Shown: piece by piece, positions 15,857 to 24,466 of the stretch
How the letters are laid out: each line of letters begins with the position of its first letter
How positions within the stretch are numbered: the stretch's first letter is position 1
Origin: Pleomorphochaeta sp963678575
Lineage (GTDB): Bacteria; Spirochaetota; Spirochaetia; Sphaerochaetales; Sphaerochaetaceae
Reading direction: 5' to 3'
DNA: 64,000 bases
Assembly: GCA_963678575.2 (NCBI GenBank)
Contig: CAXXHV010000002.1
Location: forward strand, 248,001-312,000
Program-made: the position numbers and the translations under genes
Notes under the pieces: model-generated
What the model saw: the letters and a program-made list of their open reading frames with translations, nothing else
What the model was told of the DNA's origin: nothing
Database searches by the model: none

Positions 15857-16471
15857 TTAATAATCTATACCTTTATTAGTTACTTTCCTTGAATTACTTT
15901 TTCTCATTTCTTTCCCTATTTTTTCCAATTCTAATTTATTATTTTCAATAATCTCTTTATAAGTTAATATGTGCTGATATTGAGTCTCTAATAAGAAAGT
16001 CATTTGTTGTGAAGATTTCTCTGATAATTGATTAGACTGTTTAGTTGTAATCATTAATAATTCAGATAAATCTATATATTTTTGACTTGATTGTTCTTTT
16101 AACTTGTCTGAATTGAAAAAATATTTTGAGAACGAATCAGTTCCATTTGTGTAATATTTGTTTAAATATTTATAAGCTTCATTGTACCAATCAATATATA
16201 ATTCAAATAAATTCTTGCTATCCTTAGTAATTACAGAGTTATTTAATATTACTGAATAAATACCTTTATCTTTTTTTTCATAATAGTATATAAATTCTTC
16301 TATTTTAGGTGATTTTATTTCTTCTAAAAACGCAATAGCAAGAAAGTACCATTCGTGATATAAATTTTTATCAAAGTCTTTACCTTGTATAAAGAATTGG
16401 TTAACAAAATCTAAATTTTTCTTCTCCATTAGTTCTGATAATTGTACTTTTAAATAATCTTTAGTAGTCAT
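15857..16471 (-). CDS. hypothetical helical protein
   Basis: 204-residue protein without signal or membrane segment, predominantly helical. Residues about 60-110 contain an aromatic-rich segment (NLFELYIDWYNEAYKYLNKYY) and residues about 130-195 a long coiled coil (TKQSNQLSEKSSQQMTFLL through ELEKIGKEMRK) with a basic tail. GGAG precedes the ATG. It lies between the DUF2806 gene (35 bases upstream) and the 325-residue protein. No family is recognised. The coiled coil suggests oligomerisation or binding to a partner from the same operon. Confidence 0.5.
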   Translation of the reverse strand: MTTKDYLKVQLSELMEKKNLDFVNQFFIQGKDFDKNLYHEWYFLAIAFLEEIKSPKIEEFIYYYEKKDKGIYSVILNNSVITKDSKNLFELYIDWYNEAYKYLNKYYTNGTDSFSKYFFNSDKLKEQSSQKYIDLSELLMITTKQSNQLSEKSSQQMTFLLETQYQHILTYKEIIENNKLELEKIGKEMRKSNSRKVTNKGIDY

Positions 16472-16506
16472 TTTGATTCTCCTTATTATTTAGTTGAAAT
16501 ATTACA

Positions 16507-17355
16507 TTATAAAATAGTAAATTTTGGATTTTTTTCTTTAATGCATTTTTTGATTTCTAAATTAAGTTCAGGGAATCTTTTGTGATTTTTATTTAATTGG
16601 TATATTTGCATTCCAATCTTTGTAAGGATTATTGACCCTGTAAATAGCCTTTCTTTAGCTTCAAGTATTTTTATTTTATCAATACCAAGAGATATTATTA
16701 AATTATTAGTATCAGGAGTCAAATACATTAAAAATCTGTTATTTCCTGCTGAAAGCTTAATAATCCCTAATGTTTCTATATCAAGTAAGTCTTCATAATT
16801 AAGTTTATATTTTATTGGGTAATCATAACTAGTATCATAAAAAAGAATTATTTTATCCTCTATATATCCTGAAAATAAAAATAGTTTTTGAATAATTTCT
16901 GCTATTTTTTTATCAATTATTGATAAAATAGAAATTGTTTGAAGTGAAAACGTACCAGGAGAATTTACTTCTCCGGACAAGATATTAGCCCATAGATATT
17001 GAAGGTCCTCATTTGATACTAATGATGCTTTTTCTCTATAGTTCATAAACCAATCTGGGGATATTGAATTTATTTTTTCATTATTAGTGTCTATGTTTGG
17101 TATAGCTTTTTGTAGAACGCTTGCCATATTATTTTGTTTTTGTTCAGCAAAAAAACATTCTCTCTTCCAAGATTGGAATTCTTTTTTAGTAAGTCCATAT
17201 TCGTTTTGTTTTTGCATGTTTGAAATATAACATTCCGCTTTAGTTGTAGTTATTTTTTCAATAGGTTTAAATATTGGTCCTAAGGTATAGTCAATTACTT
17301 TACATATTGGTTCAGAACATGTTTTTGCTAATTCTGTAATTTCTTTAATGCTCAT
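16507..17355 (-). CDS. DUF2806 family protein
   Basis: 282-residue cytosolic protein matching the DUF2806 layout: an N-terminal domain start GPIFKPIEKI, a central DWFMNYREKASLVSNEDLQ followed by LWANILSGEVNSPGTFSL, the family hallmark, then a C-terminal alpha/beta part ending LTKIGMQIYQL. Function is not established for the family; it is common in accessory regions and often near other uncharacterised genes. Start and preceding stop overlap as ATGA with the DUF4145 gene, implying translational coupling. It is the second gene of the five-gene block. Confidence 0.75.
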   Translation of the reverse strand: MSIKEITELAKTCSEPICKVIDYTLGPIFKPIEKITTTKAECYISNMQKQNEYGLTKKEFQSWKRECFFAEQKQNNMASVLQKAIPNIDTNNEKINSISPDWFMNYREKASLVSNEDLQYLWANILSGEVNSPGTFSLQTISILSIIDKKIAEIIQKLFLFSGYIEDKIILFYDTSYDYPIKYKLNYEDLLDIETLGIIKLSAGNNRFLMYLTPDTNNLIISLGIDKIKILEAKERLFTGSIILTKIGMQIYQLNKNHKRFPELNLEIKKCIKEKNPKFTIL

Positions 17356-18194
17356 TTTGTTTTTTTTATCCTATCTGCTTCATTTTGTGTTGCTTCTCTT
17401 AGTGCGTGTAAGTTTTCTTTTCTTTTATGTTTTTCAAAGGGTTCTACATAATATTCTTCAATTAAGTCTTCTATTATTGAAATACAAAGTTCACTATCAT
17501 TTTTAGTAAAAATTATTTCTTCAGTTGGAGATTCAATATGACCTCCCTTATTACTTATAAATCTCAAATCATCCAATAATTGATGGTCTTGTATTTTTTC
17601 CTCCGCTTCAAGCCATTTTATTTTTTCATTTAATGGGTTTTGTTTTTTTGGGATATCCTTCCAATAAAGAATGATAAACTTTTCTAACCATTTTCTACTC
17701 CATAAAATTGAAGCATTTATATTTATAGGTAATAGTTCACACATTTCTTCATATAAATTTATTAATTGAGGAGGTATATAATCAGGGAATGTTTTAGCAA
17801 TGCTTTTATCTTCTGGAATAAGTCTATGAATATATTCAAATTCATCAAATCTTATGTCAAAGGTTTTCTGTGGTAAAGTATATGGGGTAATATTGTTGGT
17901 GTATTTATAAGAATCAGGAATAGTTATATTCTTTATTGAAGCCATATATAAATGATGTTTGTGACAAACTGGACAGAAACAATTTATTTGCAAGTAACCT
18001 GATATTTTTTCATTATTATTGTTTTTCTTTTTAATTGCAAATAAATTATCAATAAGGAGCTGTATAAAATAATCCTCATAATTTATAGAAGATGTAGTAT
18101 TACATATAGGACAATGCAATAGTGTGTTTATATTGATTGCTACATTTTCCCATAATTCAATTATTTTATCTTTACTTATTTCATTTTGATTCAT
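17352..18194 (-). CDS. DUF4145 (HEPN-like) protein with zinc-ribbon cysteines
   Basis: 280-residue protein. The N-terminal part has two CPxC pairs (CPICNTT and CPVCHKHH) likely binding zinc. The C-terminal third shows the DUF4145 signature: a helix around ASILWSRKWLEKFI, then LLDDLRFISNKGGHIESP and a final helix with the N...GH pattern of this HEPN-superfamily domain. Some HEPN proteins are RNases, but the RxxxxH site is not obvious here. ATG 18194 was chosen with GAAGAG upstream; a longer TTG start at 18239 would overlap the repressor remnant. It leads the five-gene block, coupled by ATGA overlap to DUF2806. Confidence 0.7.
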   Translation of the reverse strand: MNQNEISKDKIIELWENVAININTLLHCPICNTTSSINYEDYFIQLLIDNLFAIKKKNNNNEKISGYLQINCFCPVCHKHHLYMASIKNITIPDSYKYTNNITPYTLPQKTFDIRFDEFEYIHRLIPEDKSIAKTFPDYIPPQLINLYEEMCELLPININASILWSRKWLEKFIILYWKDIPKKQNPLNEKIKWLEAEEKIQDHQLLDDLRFISNKGGHIESPTEEIIFTKNDSELCISIIEDLIEEYYVEPFEKHKRKENLHALREATQNEADRIKKTK

Positions 18195-18214
18195 TTTATT
18201 ACTCTTCATATATT

Positions 18215-18538
18215 TTAATAAGGATGATGGTGTAACCAACCAACAACCTTTCCTAAGATTTGAGCCCTATCAGGATCAACTATTTTAACCGCATATCTTG
18301 GGTTCTCACTTTTTATAATTAACTTTTTATCAAAGTGATCAAATTCAAGTCTTTTAACTAATAATTCACCATCAACAGAGATTACATATATTCCATCTCC
18401 TTCAATTAGGTTTGAAACAAATACAACTAAATCTCCATCAAATAATTGGACACCAGTCATTGAATCTCCTCTAACTTCAGCTGAAAATAATTGTTCTTTT
18501 GGGAATTTTCTTACAAATCTTTTTAATATAGGTATTAA
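18215..18538 (-). pseudogene. C-terminal half of an S24/LexA-like repressor
   Basis: The frame opens right after a stop at 18539-18541 and has no start codon before the active site. It reads IPILKRFVRKFPKEQ, then VRGDSMTGVQLFDGDLVVF with the catalytic Ser of GDSM, the EGDGIYVISVDGELLVKRL strand with the catalytic Lys, and a typical end. This is the self-cleaving dimerisation domain of LexA/CI-type regulators; the DNA-binding half is missing. The ATG at 18460 would remove the catalytic Ser, so a functional product is unlikely. The remnant sits at the head of the cargo block and 313 bases from a tRNA gene, as expected of a decayed prophage repressor. Confidence 0.75.
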
Positions 18539-18541
18539 TTA

Positions 18542-18851
18542 TGTGAAATGATTTGAAGTTTTATTTTTGGATTTGCCTCTTTAATTATTTAATTTACTAT
18601 AAGTTGACTTTATATGGAAATTTAACTTATAAAATTATTATTACATTTGTTTGTAAATTCCGCAATAGTTTTTATTATGAAACTATTTAAAATTAATTAA
18701 TTAATTTTTTGTTAGAAAAATAATATAATTAATTTTTTAATAATTTTTACAAATATTGTGAAACTTAAAAAGATAATTTTTAAATAAAATGTTTGATTAG
18801 AAGCTGAATATTTAATTTGAAATTTTTTAAAATAAGGAGAAAAAAATATTT
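18542..18851. other. AT-rich spacer between repressor remnant and tRNA
   Basis: About 310 bases with no coding frame above background on either strand. No repressor N-terminus, integrase fragment or repeated copy of the tRNA 3' end was recognised, so no attachment site can be claimed. Confidence 0.4.
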
Positions 18852-18935
<84 letters not shown>

Positions 18936-19093
18936 TTGAGAAGTATTTATGAAGTGAAATGTACACTAAGATAAAATTCTCGTCAAGTGGGAAATAAATG
19001 GAAAAATATTGAAATTATGATATATTTCTCCAATTTATATAAAACTGTTAGATGGTTGAAAACACTAAGGATGACGGGTAAACTAAATATATT

Positions 19094-19867
19094 ATGAAAT
19101 CATATCAAACAAGAAATTCAAAAGCGTGGGACAACGAAGTTCAAAATAAGAATTTTTGGACAATTCCAATAAAACTAGAAACAATAGAAAAAGCAAAAAA
19201 TGGAGAATTTGATATTTATTTAACTCCAAATAAATATGTTAAGCAGGATTGGGTTAAAGCCTTTAAAAATAAAAAAATTCTAGCTCTAGCTTGTGCTGGA
19301 GGACAACAAGCAATAGCTTTTTCAGCAGCACAAAATGATGTTACAGTTTTTGATATCAGTGAAAAACAATTAGAACAAGATGTTAAAACAGCAAATAAAT
19401 TTGATTTAAATATAAAAACTATTAAAGGCGATATGCAGAATTTATCAGTTTTTGAAGATAATTCTTTTGATTATATATTCAATCCAACTTCAACTTGTTT
19501 CATTGAAGATGTTGAAAAAGTTTATCAGGAATGTTTTAGGGTCTTGAAAAAAGGTGGAGAGTTATTAACAAGTGCAACAAATCCAGCATTATATTTATTT
19601 GAAGAAAAAACAGTATTAAAGAATAAGTTAAAAATAAAATATACAATTCCTTATTCTGATATTAAGAGTCTCAGTAATAAAGAAATAGATAAAATGATTA
19701 AAGAACAAGATACCTTTGAATTCAGTCATACTATTGATAAATTAATTGGTGGATTAACAAGAAATGGTTTTATTATTCTAGATTTTTATACAGATTATAG
19801 TAGAAATGAACTTTTAGATAGTTTCATTCATGATTGCTATTTTGCTATTAGATGTAAAAAAATTTAA
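19094..19867 (+). CDS. class I SAM-dependent methyltransferase
   Basis: 257-residue methyltransferase of the Methyltransf_11 type. Motif I is ILALACAGGQQAIAFSA (an ACAGG version of the usual DxGxGxG), followed by acidic VTVFDISEKQ (motif II), GDMQNLSVFEDNSFDYIF and CFRVLKKGGELL. Substrate unknown: small-molecule or quinone-type methylation is usual. There is no clear Shine-Dalgarno before ATG 19094. The gene stands 66 bases before the phosphofructokinase gene and could share its transcript. Confidence 0.8.
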   Translation: MKSYQTRNSKAWDNEVQNKNFWTIPIKLETIEKAKNGEFDIYLTPNKYVKQDWVKAFKNKKILALACAGGQQAIAFSAAQNDVTVFDISEKQLEQDVKTANKFDLNIKTIKGDMQNLSVFEDNSFDYIFNPTSTCFIEDVEKVYQECFRVLKKGGELLTSATNPALYLFEEKTVLKNKLKIKYTIPYSDIKSLSNKEIDKMIKEQDTFEFSHTIDKLIGGLTRNGFIILDFYTDYSRNELLDSFIHDCYFAIRCKKI

Positions 19868-19933
19868 AAATATCTTAGAATTTATTAGGCGTTTTAATTT
19901 TTTCTATATATAATTATTAATAAGGAGTCAAAA

Positions 19934-21025
19934 ATGAAAATTGGTATTTTAACTAGTGGAGGAGACTGTCCAGGTCTTAATGCTGTAATTAGAGGATTTA
20001 GTAAATATGTATTTAATCAGATTAAGGATGTTACTCTTTATGGTTTTACCGATGGATATTATGGCTTAATTCATAATGAATATAGAATATTAAAAAAAGA
20101 AGATTTCTCAGGTATTTTAAATGTAGGTGGAACAATTTTAGGTACTAGTAGACAACCATACAAGTTAATGACAGTTGAAGATAGAAATGGTGATTCAAAA
20201 ATTGACAAAATGAAAATGACTTATGAAGAGTTAAAACTAGATTTATTAGTTACTCTTGGTGGTGCTGGGACTCATAAAACAGCAGCACTTTTATCAAAAG
20301 AAGGCTTAAATATTATCGGAATCCCAAAAACTATTGATAATGATATATGGGGAACTGATGTTACTTTTGGTTTCCACAGTGCAGTAGATATTGCAACAGA
20401 ATGTATTGATAGAATTCATACAACAGCAGCAAGTCATGGTAGAACCATGTTTGTTGAACTTATGGGAAATAAAGTTGGCTGGCTTACTCTTTATTCCGGT
20501 ATAGCTGGAGGTGCGGATGCAATATTGTTACCAGAATTTCCATATGATCCTGAAGATATAGCTTCGTTAATTGAACAAAGAAATCAAGAAGGTCATGCTT
20601 TCTCTATTATTGCAATTGCTGAAGGGGCTATGACTAAAACAGAAAGTAAATTAAAAAGAGATGAAAGAATTGCTTATAGAGGCGGAGAAGCAACTTCTAC
20701 TAAAGCATTAGCTGCATATATTGAAAAGAAATGTAATGTAGAAACTAGAGTAGTTGTTCCAGGTCATATTCAAAGAGGTGGAGCTCCGAGTGCTTATGAT
20801 AGGCTTTTATCTTCTGAAATGGGTAGTTTTGCGGGGCGTTTAGCTCTAGAGGGTAAATTTGGAACAACTGTTGCTATGAGAGATAATAAGATTACATATA
20901 ATAAATTATCAGATATTGCAGGCAAAACAAAATATATTTCAAACAATCATCAAATGATAAATATTGCAAGAGCAATGGGTATTAGTGTGGGTGATGGGAA
21001 AAAGTATAAATTAGAAGAGATTTAA
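19934..21025 (+). CDS. pfkA: 6-phosphofructokinase
   Basis: Phosphofructokinase of 363 residues; phosphorylates fructose 6-phosphate in glycolysis. Visible are the N-terminal GGDCPGLNAVIRG, the substrate motif IPKTIDNDIWGTDVTFGF, HTTAASHGRTMFVELMG and GHIQRGGAPSAYDR. The phosphate-donor loop reads LGGAGTHKTA: glycine at the position that is Gly in ATP-using and Asp in PPi-using enzymes supports ATP, but the preceding usual Asp is Ala, as in the GGNGT/GGAGT subgroup. Donor choice is therefore likely but not certain ATP. AAGGAG precedes the ATG, and a bidirectional terminator follows. Confidence 0.9.
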   Translation: MKIGILTSGGDCPGLNAVIRGFSKYVFNQIKDVTLYGFTDGYYGLIHNEYRILKKEDFSGILNVGGTILGTSRQPYKLMTVEDRNGDSKIDKMKMTYEELKLDLLVTLGGAGTHKTAALLSKEGLNIIGIPKTIDNDIWGTDVTFGFHSAVDIATECIDRIHTTAASHGRTMFVELMGNKVGWLTLYSGIAGGADAILLPEFPYDPEDIASLIEQRNQEGHAFSIIAIAEGAMTKTESKLKRDERIAYRGGEATSTKALAAYIEKKCNVETRVVVPGHIQRGGAPSAYDRLLSSEMGSFAGRLALEGKFGTTVAMRDNKITYNKLSDIAGKTKYISNNHQMINIARAMGISVGDGKKYKLEEI

Positions 21026-21043
21026 ATAATCATTTAAATATAG

Positions 21044-21073
21044 AAAAGGATCTTCGAAATAGAAGATCCTTTT
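21044..21073. terminator. bidirectional terminator between pfkA and the ABC operon
   Basis: Arms AAAAGGATCTTC (21044-21055) and GAAGATCCTTTT (21062-21073) form a perfect 12-bp stem between convergent genes, ending in T or A runs on both sides. Confidence 0.85.
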
Positions 21074-21089
21074 AATTGTTAGAATATAT

Positions 21090-21929
21090 TTATCCTTTTA
21101 CAGCACCAGCTGTAACACCTTCAATAAACTGTCTAGACATTGATAAATATAATAAAAGTACAGGTATAGCTGATAGTGTTAATACAGCTAATACTTTTGA
21201 CCAGTCTGTTTGGTATTGTCCAAATAATCTAGTTACTCCTAAAAGTAGGGTTTTGCTTTTTTCATCAGAGATAAATATTAAAGGGAACCATAAGTCATTC
21301 CAAAAAGGAACTAAATTATAAATTGCTACAGTTGATAAGGCAGGTTTAATTAAGGCTAATATTATCATTGTAAATATTTTAAATCTTGAGGCTCCATCCA
21401 TAATCGCAGCTTGGGACAATTCTAGTGGGATTTGTCTAATGAACTCTGTTAATACAAATATACCTATAGGAATCCCCATTGCTACATAAATAGGAATTAA
21501 AGACCATATAGTATTTAATAAGTTTAAGAATTTCATTATTTCTAGAATTCGAATTGAAGCAATTTTAATTGGTAACATCATTCCAGCAATCAAAAAGAAA
21601 AATAATAATTTTGAACTTTTTGATTTCCAAAAGGCTAATGCATAAGCTGCTAAAGATGAGAAAATTATCATAAATAATAAAGATAAAATTACTACTACAA
21701 AACTATTTTTAAAATATATTAAGAATGCACTATCTTTGAATATTGTAGAGTAGTTACTAAAATTAAATTTGGAAGGCAATCCAAAAGGATTAATATATAT
21801 TGATAATCTTGTTTTAAAACTATTAATTATTAATACATATATAGGGAAGAGAACAATTAAACACCAAATAATCATTATTACATGATATAAAGTATGTCTA
21901 TTGTGTTTTTTTAAACTTCTATTTGACAT
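21090..21929 (-). CDS. carbohydrate ABC transporter permease, MalG type
   Basis: 279-residue inner-membrane permease with six helices and the EAA loop ELSQAAIMDGASRFKIFTM that docks the ATPase. The C-terminal tail RQFIEGVTAGAVKG is typical of MalG-type subunits. GAGGAG precedes the ATG, one base after the stop of the MalF-type gene. Together with the genes at 21931 and 22910 it forms a sugar importer. No ATPase gene is present, so a shared MsmX-like ATPase encoded elsewhere is expected. The terminator at 21044-21073 ends the operon. Confidence 0.9.
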   Translation of the reverse strand: MSNRSLKKHNRHTLYHVIMIIWCLIVLFPIYVLIINSFKTRLSIYINPFGLPSKFNFSNYSTIFKDSAFLIYFKNSFVVVILSLLFMIIFSSLAAYALAFWKSKSSKLLFFFLIAGMMLPIKIASIRILEIMKFLNLLNTIWSLIPIYVAMGIPIGIFVLTEFIRQIPLELSQAAIMDGASRFKIFTMIILALIKPALSTVAIYNLVPFWNDLWFPLIFISDEKSKTLLLGVTRLFGQYQTDWSKVLAVLTLSAIPVLLLYLSMSRQFIEGVTAGAVKG

Positions 21930-21930
21930 T

Positions 21931-22860
21931 TTAATTATCTCCTCTAGTTGCTCTTAATATTGGGATTACACCGAGTAGTAAGACAATAAAGGTAATTGTT
22001 GCAACAGTAGCGCCAAGACCAGGATCAGCAATTGCAATAGGATGTTCTCCGGCTATTCCTATTCTGTAGAAGAATGTACCTAGTAAGTCGGTTGCATAAT
22101 TTGGAGCTCCATTTACCGTTTCAGTTGCAAAGATAATATCGAATGCATTAAAATTATTTACGAATGTTAAAATTGTAACCATACCAATTACAGGTTTTAT
22201 TAATGGTACTTTTATTTTTGTAAAAGTTTGCCAGGCTGTAGCGCCTTCAATTGAAGCAACTTCTAAACAATCTTGTGGTATATTCTTTAAGGCTGCAATG
22301 AACATCATTGTAGGGATACCCATCCATTGCCAACAAGAAATTAATGAAACAACAATTAAAGCTGTTTCTCTAGTTCCAAGCCAAGGTCTTGCTAAAAAGC
22401 CTAAGCCAATTTTACTTAATGCATCACCAGCCCAAATTGGGTTTAATAATAATTTCCATAAATATCCTGTTACGAGAACTGCGAAAGTAGTTGGTATAAA
22501 TATAACAGTTTGGTAAAAGCTTCTGTATTTCATTGTTCTAGTAGTAATTATTACAGCAAAAAGAATACCAAGTCCATTTTGAAAAATCATATTAATAAAA
22601 AAGAATATAACTGTATGCAAGAAAGCATTTTTATATCTTAAAGATAAAAAGTCATCAGTAAATAATTTTTTAAAATTCCCTAATCCAATAAATTCCCTTG
22701 TAGAGTTTGTTGTACCAGTATAAAAGCTTAATCTTAAAGAATCTAATAGAGGATATGCCATAAAAATAATGTAAATAAAAAGAGCTGGTAATATATATAA
22801 AAGCCAATACCAACCACTCGGTTCTATTGATAAGTTTTTATTATTTGTTTTTAATTTCAT
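21931..22860 (-). CDS. carbohydrate ABC transporter permease, MalF type
   Basis: 309-residue permease with an N-terminal helix (LLYILPALFIYIIFMAYPL), further five helices and the EAA loop CLEVASIEGATAWQTFTKI. It pairs with the MalG-type protein. AGGG stands before the ATG. A hairpin at 22876-22899 separates it from the binding-protein gene, probably lowering permease expression relative to the binding protein. Specificity is not readable. Confidence 0.9.
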   Translation of the reverse strand: MKLKTNNKNLSIEPSGWYWLLYILPALFIYIIFMAYPLLDSLRLSFYTGTTNSTREFIGLGNFKKLFTDDFLSLRYKNAFLHTVIFFFINMIFQNGLGILFAVIITTRTMKYRSFYQTVIFIPTTFAVLVTGYLWKLLLNPIWAGDALSKIGLGFLARPWLGTRETALIVVSLISCWQWMGIPTMMFIAALKNIPQDCLEVASIEGATAWQTFTKIKVPLIKPVIGMVTILTFVNNFNAFDIIFATETVNGAPNYATDLLGTFFYRIGIAGEHPIAIADPGLGATVATITFIVLLLGVIPILRATRGDN

Positions 22861-22875
22861 ATTTTGCCCTAAGGT

Positions 22876-22899
22876 AGCTGCTAAGAAAACTTAGCAGCT
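22876..22899 (-). promoter_or_regulatory. intercistronic hairpin between binding protein and permease
   Basis: A perfect 10-bp stem AGCTGCTAAG/CTTAGCAGCT with a 4-nt loop and no T-run. It is placed like the stabilising or attenuating hairpins known between binding-protein and permease genes. The second sugar operon has one at the same place (57052-57081). Confidence 0.65.
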
Positions 22900-22909
22900 T
22901 TAATTTATT

Positions 22910-24154
22910 TTATAAATCTAATTTGTCGTATGCTTGTTGTACATCGTTTGCAGCTTGAGTAGGAGTAATTTCTCCCTTCATTACTTTTATAACTGCTTGA
23001 TCCATAGGGGAATATAAAGCTAATAAAACAGGCCATACAAAACGGGCATCAGTTTCTTTGCCTTCATTTAAAGCTAAGAATTCATTTGCTTGTTTTAATT
23101 CAATACTTATTGGTGCATTAATCATTGGGAAGAATCCTGCAGGTAAGTATTTAGAAGCAGTAGTAGCTCCTTCAACTGTACATAACCAACTTAAGAAAGC
23201 TTTTGCTTCATCAGGATATTTAGTTGCATTATTCATTGTAATTGCCATATCAGGATGGAAACAGATTGCAGTCTTATTTCCTTTAGGTGCAGGAATTGCA
23301 AAAATTCCCCAATCAAATGGTGCATCAGAATAAGTACCAACAGACCATGAACCATCAATAAACATAGCTGCTTTGCCCGTTGCAAATAATGCTTGAGAAT
23401 CATTATAAGTTACTGATTCAAATCCTTTAGGACAATACTTAGCTACATTTTTCATTGCAGTAAAAGCTTCAATAAATTTATCATTATTAAGTTTTAATTC
23501 ACCTGTTTCATATTTTACTCTTTCGTTTGCCCCACCAATATAGTTTGGTAAAGCACCTAAGAAGAATGTTTCTAAAATATCCCACTCATCAGCTAAACCA
23601 TTTGCTAATGGGGTGATATTATTTGATTGTAATTTTTCACAAGCATTTAAGAAATCTTCCCAAGTTGTTGGAACAGCAATATTTGCTTTTTTAAATAAGT
23701 CTTTATTGTAATAAACACCATGTGAAACAGCAGCAAAAGGAACAGCAAACATTTTATTATCAGGAGCTCTCCATGGTGCTTTGTTAGAATCGGTAAAATT
23801 TGATAACCCCTCAATATCAGAACAATCTGCAAAATAACCAGCTTGATATAATTCAATACCAGGTGCATATGATCTTGCATACATTAAATCTGGGCCAGTC
23901 CCTGAGTCTAATTGAAGTCTTAATGTAGCATTGTAATCTGCAGGATTGGTAGGTTTAAATTCAATTTTTACATTAGGTGCAACTTTTGAATATGCATCTA
24001 AAAGATTATTCATTGCATCAACATCATCAGCTCTCCAGGAACCCATAGTTAATACAACTTTGTCCATTTTTTGTTCATTGCTTCCTGCTGCAAATAGATT
24101 TGTGCCGGAAACTAATAAAACACATAACATTACAAATAAAATTTTCTTTTTCAT
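22910..24154 (-). CDS. sugar-binding protein of the ABC importer
   Basis: Extracellular solute-binding protein, family 1, 414 residues. The signal peptide ends about VSGTNLFAAGS; no lipobox Cys is seen. The mature part begins VVLTMGSWRADDVDAMNNLL and contains GTGPDLMYARS, PFAAVSHGVYYNKDLFKKAN and GKAAMFIDGSWSVG, all typical. Ligand unknown; aromatic residues suggest a sugar. It is first in the operon, transcribed from a strong promoter within the inverted-repeat region upstream and so probably controlled by the divergent ROK regulator. Confidence 0.9.
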   Translation of the reverse strand: MKKKILFVMLCVLLVSGTNLFAAGSNEQKMDKVVLTMGSWRADDVDAMNNLLDAYSKVAPNVKIEFKPTNPADYNATLRLQLDSGTGPDLMYARSYAPGIELYQAGYFADCSDIEGLSNFTDSNKAPWRAPDNKMFAVPFAAVSHGVYYNKDLFKKANIAVPTTWEDFLNACEKLQSNNITPLANGLADEWDILETFFLGALPNYIGGANERVKYETGELKLNNDKFIEAFTAMKNVAKYCPKGFESVTYNDSQALFATGKAAMFIDGSWSVGTYSDAPFDWGIFAIPAPKGNKTAICFHPDMAITMNNATKYPDEAKAFLSWLCTVEGATTASKYLPAGFFPMINAPISIELKQANEFLALNEGKETDARFVWPVLLALYSPMDQAVIKVMKGEITPTQAANDVQQAYDKLDL

Positions 24155-24210
24155 TTTGTAAATCTCTCCTTTTTAATTTTTCAACTATAAATAGTATTAA
24201 GTGTGTTTAT

Positions 24211-24422
24211 TTATTCTGTCAATGAAAAAATAGGAACCTAAGTGATTTTTTATTGATAATTAAAAAATATTTTTTAAAAAATTTAAATTAATTTGTTTTA
24301 TTATAAAGAATTATATTGAATTATAAAAAAATAATGAATAATTAATACTAAACATATTTAAATGTTTTTATGTATATTATTAATTATAAATGATGTTTTT
24401 TATTTTTTCATTGACAGAATAA
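24211..24422. promoter_or_regulatory. divergent promoters with perfect 21-bp inverted repeat (ROK operators)
   Basis: The 21-base sequence at 24211-24231 is repeated exactly in inverse at 24402-24422 (core TTTTTTCATTGACAGAATAA). Each copy contains the -35 box TTGACA of an outward promoter: rightwards TTGACA-N17-GATAAT for the ROK gene, leftwards TTGACA-N17-TAATAC for the ABC operon. About 170 AT-rich bases separate them. Regulator binding at both copies, perhaps with looping, is the natural reading. The -35 identity is seen directly; regulation is inferred. Confidence 0.7.
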
Positions 24423-24466
24423 TTTAAAGGTTTGATAATAGATTTATATAAATAAAGAGGAACTAT

